Of a stretch of DNA of 64,000 nt, positions 62,709 through 64,000 are shown piece by piece. This DNA comes from Aureococcus anophagefferens (lineage: Eukaryota; Sar; Pelagophyceae; Pelagomonadales; Pelagomonadaceae). The notes under the pieces are model-generated. The model saw only the letters and a list, made by a program, of their open reading frames with translations, did not search any database and was not told where the DNA came from. Every line of letters starts with the position of its first letter. Positions within the stretch are counted from its first letter, which is position 1. Both the position numbers and the translations under genes were made by a program. The stretch covers positions 1,548,280 through 1,612,279 of the forward strand of contig NW_008705570.1 in the NCBI RefSeq assembly GCF_000186865.1, written 5' to 3'.

Positions 62709-63934
62709 ATGGGCGCCGGCGCGTCGTCGGCGCAGCAGGTCGTGCAGGAGGCGTCGGACACGCAGGCGCTCGAGGCGTTGACGGCGCTCTACCTGCAGGA
62801 TGCGTCGCGCGCGGCCATGCTCGTCGAGTCGGCCAAGAGCGCGGCCCTGGAGCAGAAGGAGAGCGGCGCGGCGCCCGAGGCGACGCCCGAGGCGAGCAAG
62901 CGGGACTGGGACGCCTTCCGCGCCGAGCTCTGCGCGGAGCACAACCTGGCGCGCGCGAAGCCCCTGGAGTACGCGGAGACGCGTGTCAGGCCCATGCTCG
63001 CGCGCTTCGACGACAAACGGTACCGCGACGACGGCGGCACGAACACGACCGCGCGGGTGCTGCTCACGCAGGAGGGCGCGGCGCCCGTCGAGGACCTGCT
63101 CCAGGCCCTGGCGGCCCACGAGCCCTGCGGCGCGCTGACGCTGGAGGCCGGCCTGAGCGGCGCCGCGCAGCGGCACGCGGCGGACCTCGGCTACTCGGGC
63201 GGCATGGACCACGGCGGCACGGACGGGTCCACGGTGCAGACGCGCATCGAGGCCTACGGCGAGTGGTGGGGGTCCTGCGGCGAGAACATCTCCCTCGGCT
63301 TCTCCGGCGCGCGGAACATCGTCCTCTGGCTCCTCGTCGACGACGGCGTGCCCGGCCGGGGCCACCGGAAGAACATCCTGGACGCCAAGTTCAACGTCAT
63401 GGGCTGCAGCGAGCTCCGCGAGCACGTGAAGCTGCGCCAGTGCATCGTCTTCGACTACGCCACGGGCTTCGGCCCCAAGAAGAACGTCATCGCCGTCGCG
63501 CTGCAGGCGGAGGCCCGCGCCGGAAACGACCGGTCCGGCGAAACTTCAAACCTCTCGATCTCGGTCAAATCGAGGTCGATTCGGCTGATTTTTGGACGAA
63601 TCGTTTTCTCTCGTCGAGTCGTTGGCAGACAACGAAAGGACTGTGCCAGAATCGTTCGAATACGCTGAATTCGTGTCGAATATTTTGCGTCCCGCAGGCG
63701 GAGGCCCAGGGCGAGATGAACGCGAACGTCTCCGCGATCCTCGACTCGCTGCCCCACGGCCTCGAGCAGCTCAAGGAGGAGATCACGACGCTCCTCGTGC
63801 CCGACGCGCCGGGCCACCCGAAGGTCATCATCGACTACAAGCCGGGCTCCGTCGAGGCCAAGTACATCACCGTCGCCGACGGCAAGCGCTCCACGCGGAC
63901 GCGCAAGGCCACCTGGGCCACGGAGAGCCAGTGA
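62709..63934 (+). CDS. CAP/SCP-domain protein, probable N-myristoylation, two exons, 344 aa
   Basis: Exons 62709-63506 and 63698-63934. The N-terminus MGAGASS fits an N-myristoylation signal, so it is probably membrane-bound from the cytosolic side, unlike most secreted CAP proteins. The CAP domain has FRAELCAEHNLARAKP, LEAGLSGAAQRHAADLGYSG, HGGTDGSTVQTRIEAYG, GSCGENISLGFS, WLLVDDGVPGRGHRKNILD and CIVFDYATGF. The His pair and Glu that form the CAP cavity are present. Exon 2 joins as VALQAEAQGEMNANVSAIL and adds a charged tail. The intron is an introner with a GC donor. Confidence 0.87.
63515..63697 (+). mobile_element. Introner family A, copy 5, in the CAP gene (reverse orientation)
   Basis: A 183-bp element between perfect 8-bp duplications GCGGAGGC (63507-63514 and 63698-63705). 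It has the family core GATTCGGCTGATTTTTGGAC and CTCTCGTCGAG, in the same orientation as copy 1. The terminal repeats have diverged (CCGCGCCGG at left, CCCGCAG at right). No GT is available at the left end, so GC...AG (63507-63697) is needed; it restores the frame with no extra residues. The perfect duplication suggests a recent insertion, yet the ends differ from other copies, perhaps a subfamily. Confidence 0.83.
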
Positions 63935-64000
63935 CTCTTTTTTGGGGGGTCCGGCGCGTAACCGCCGGGTGGTCTACTTACGCCTGGGCTGGCCACGGAG

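Noticed and set aside
1..64000. tRNA, rRNA or snRNA genes
   Set aside because: No cloverleaf with conserved A and B boxes or rRNA segment was recognised by eye; a tRNAscan or Rfam search would be decisive.

Overview
The window is nuclear DNA of a eukaryotic alga. It is very GC-rich, with third codon positions nearly all G or C, and densely packed with genes. Spliceosomal introns, a CENP-C kinetochore protein, heat-shock factors, an RSL1D1/Utp30-like protein, a DENN protein and bestrophin-like and voltage-gated channels all point to a eukaryote. At least two, perhaps three, proteins carry a signal peptide followed by a Phe-rich plastid motif of the ASAFAP type (Tic22-like, DUF493-like). This fits a stramenopile with a secondary red plastid. 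Transposon-like introns (introners) with 8-bp target-site duplications and a probable selenoprotein with a SECIS hairpin make a pelagophyte such as Aureococcus anophagefferens the best guess. That is an inference from the sequence, not a database match.

Layout. 0-5 kb: a lower-GC edge, a small ORF and two heat-shock-factor genes in tandem, the second interrupted by an introner. 5-13.7 kb: an SGNH/PC-esterase-like secreted protein, a PhlG-like hydrolase, a remarkable CHAT-protease/NB-ARC/STAT-type-SH2 protein, a LIM protein, a DUF1647-like glycosyltransferase, a DsbA-fold protein and an FSH1 hydrolase. 13.8-20.3 kb: a CNBD K+ channel head to head with a SulP-STAS-cNMP transporter, then a TPR protein. 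20.5-30.4 kb: glycosyltransferases (a GT2-GT61 fusion with three introners, a GT8 with one introner and an inverted partial copy, and an O-fucosyltransferase-like/DUF616-like fusion), with a small acidic protein and an LRR protein between them. 30.4-46 kb: SDR, nuclear low-complexity protein, arylsulfotransferase, kinase, DENN, CENP-C, alpha/beta hydrolase, MYND-USP, unknown protein and ACOT. 46-64 kb: ankyrin proteins, IMPDH, selenoprotein, Cys-rich membrane protein, ARM-like, HMG-box, Tic22-like, an RS-domain protein with seven repeats, RSL1D1/Utp30, DUF493, ankyrin, bestrophin-like and CAP-domain proteins.

Genes lie about 50-300 bp apart. Many pairs are divergent over 90-210 bp shared promoters, and two convergent pairs overlap at their stop codons. 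Introns are few and short. About half appear to use GC rather than GT donors.

The most notable items are: (1) seven introners of two related families whose TIR ends and 8-bp TSDs appear to supply the splice sites; (2) the CHAT-NB-ARC-linker/SH2 protein, which looks like an NLR-type receptor fused to a caspase-like protease and a STAT-type phosphotyrosine reader; (3) a CxxU selenoprotein with its SECIS element; (4) an RS protein built from seven CysRS-tail-like modules.
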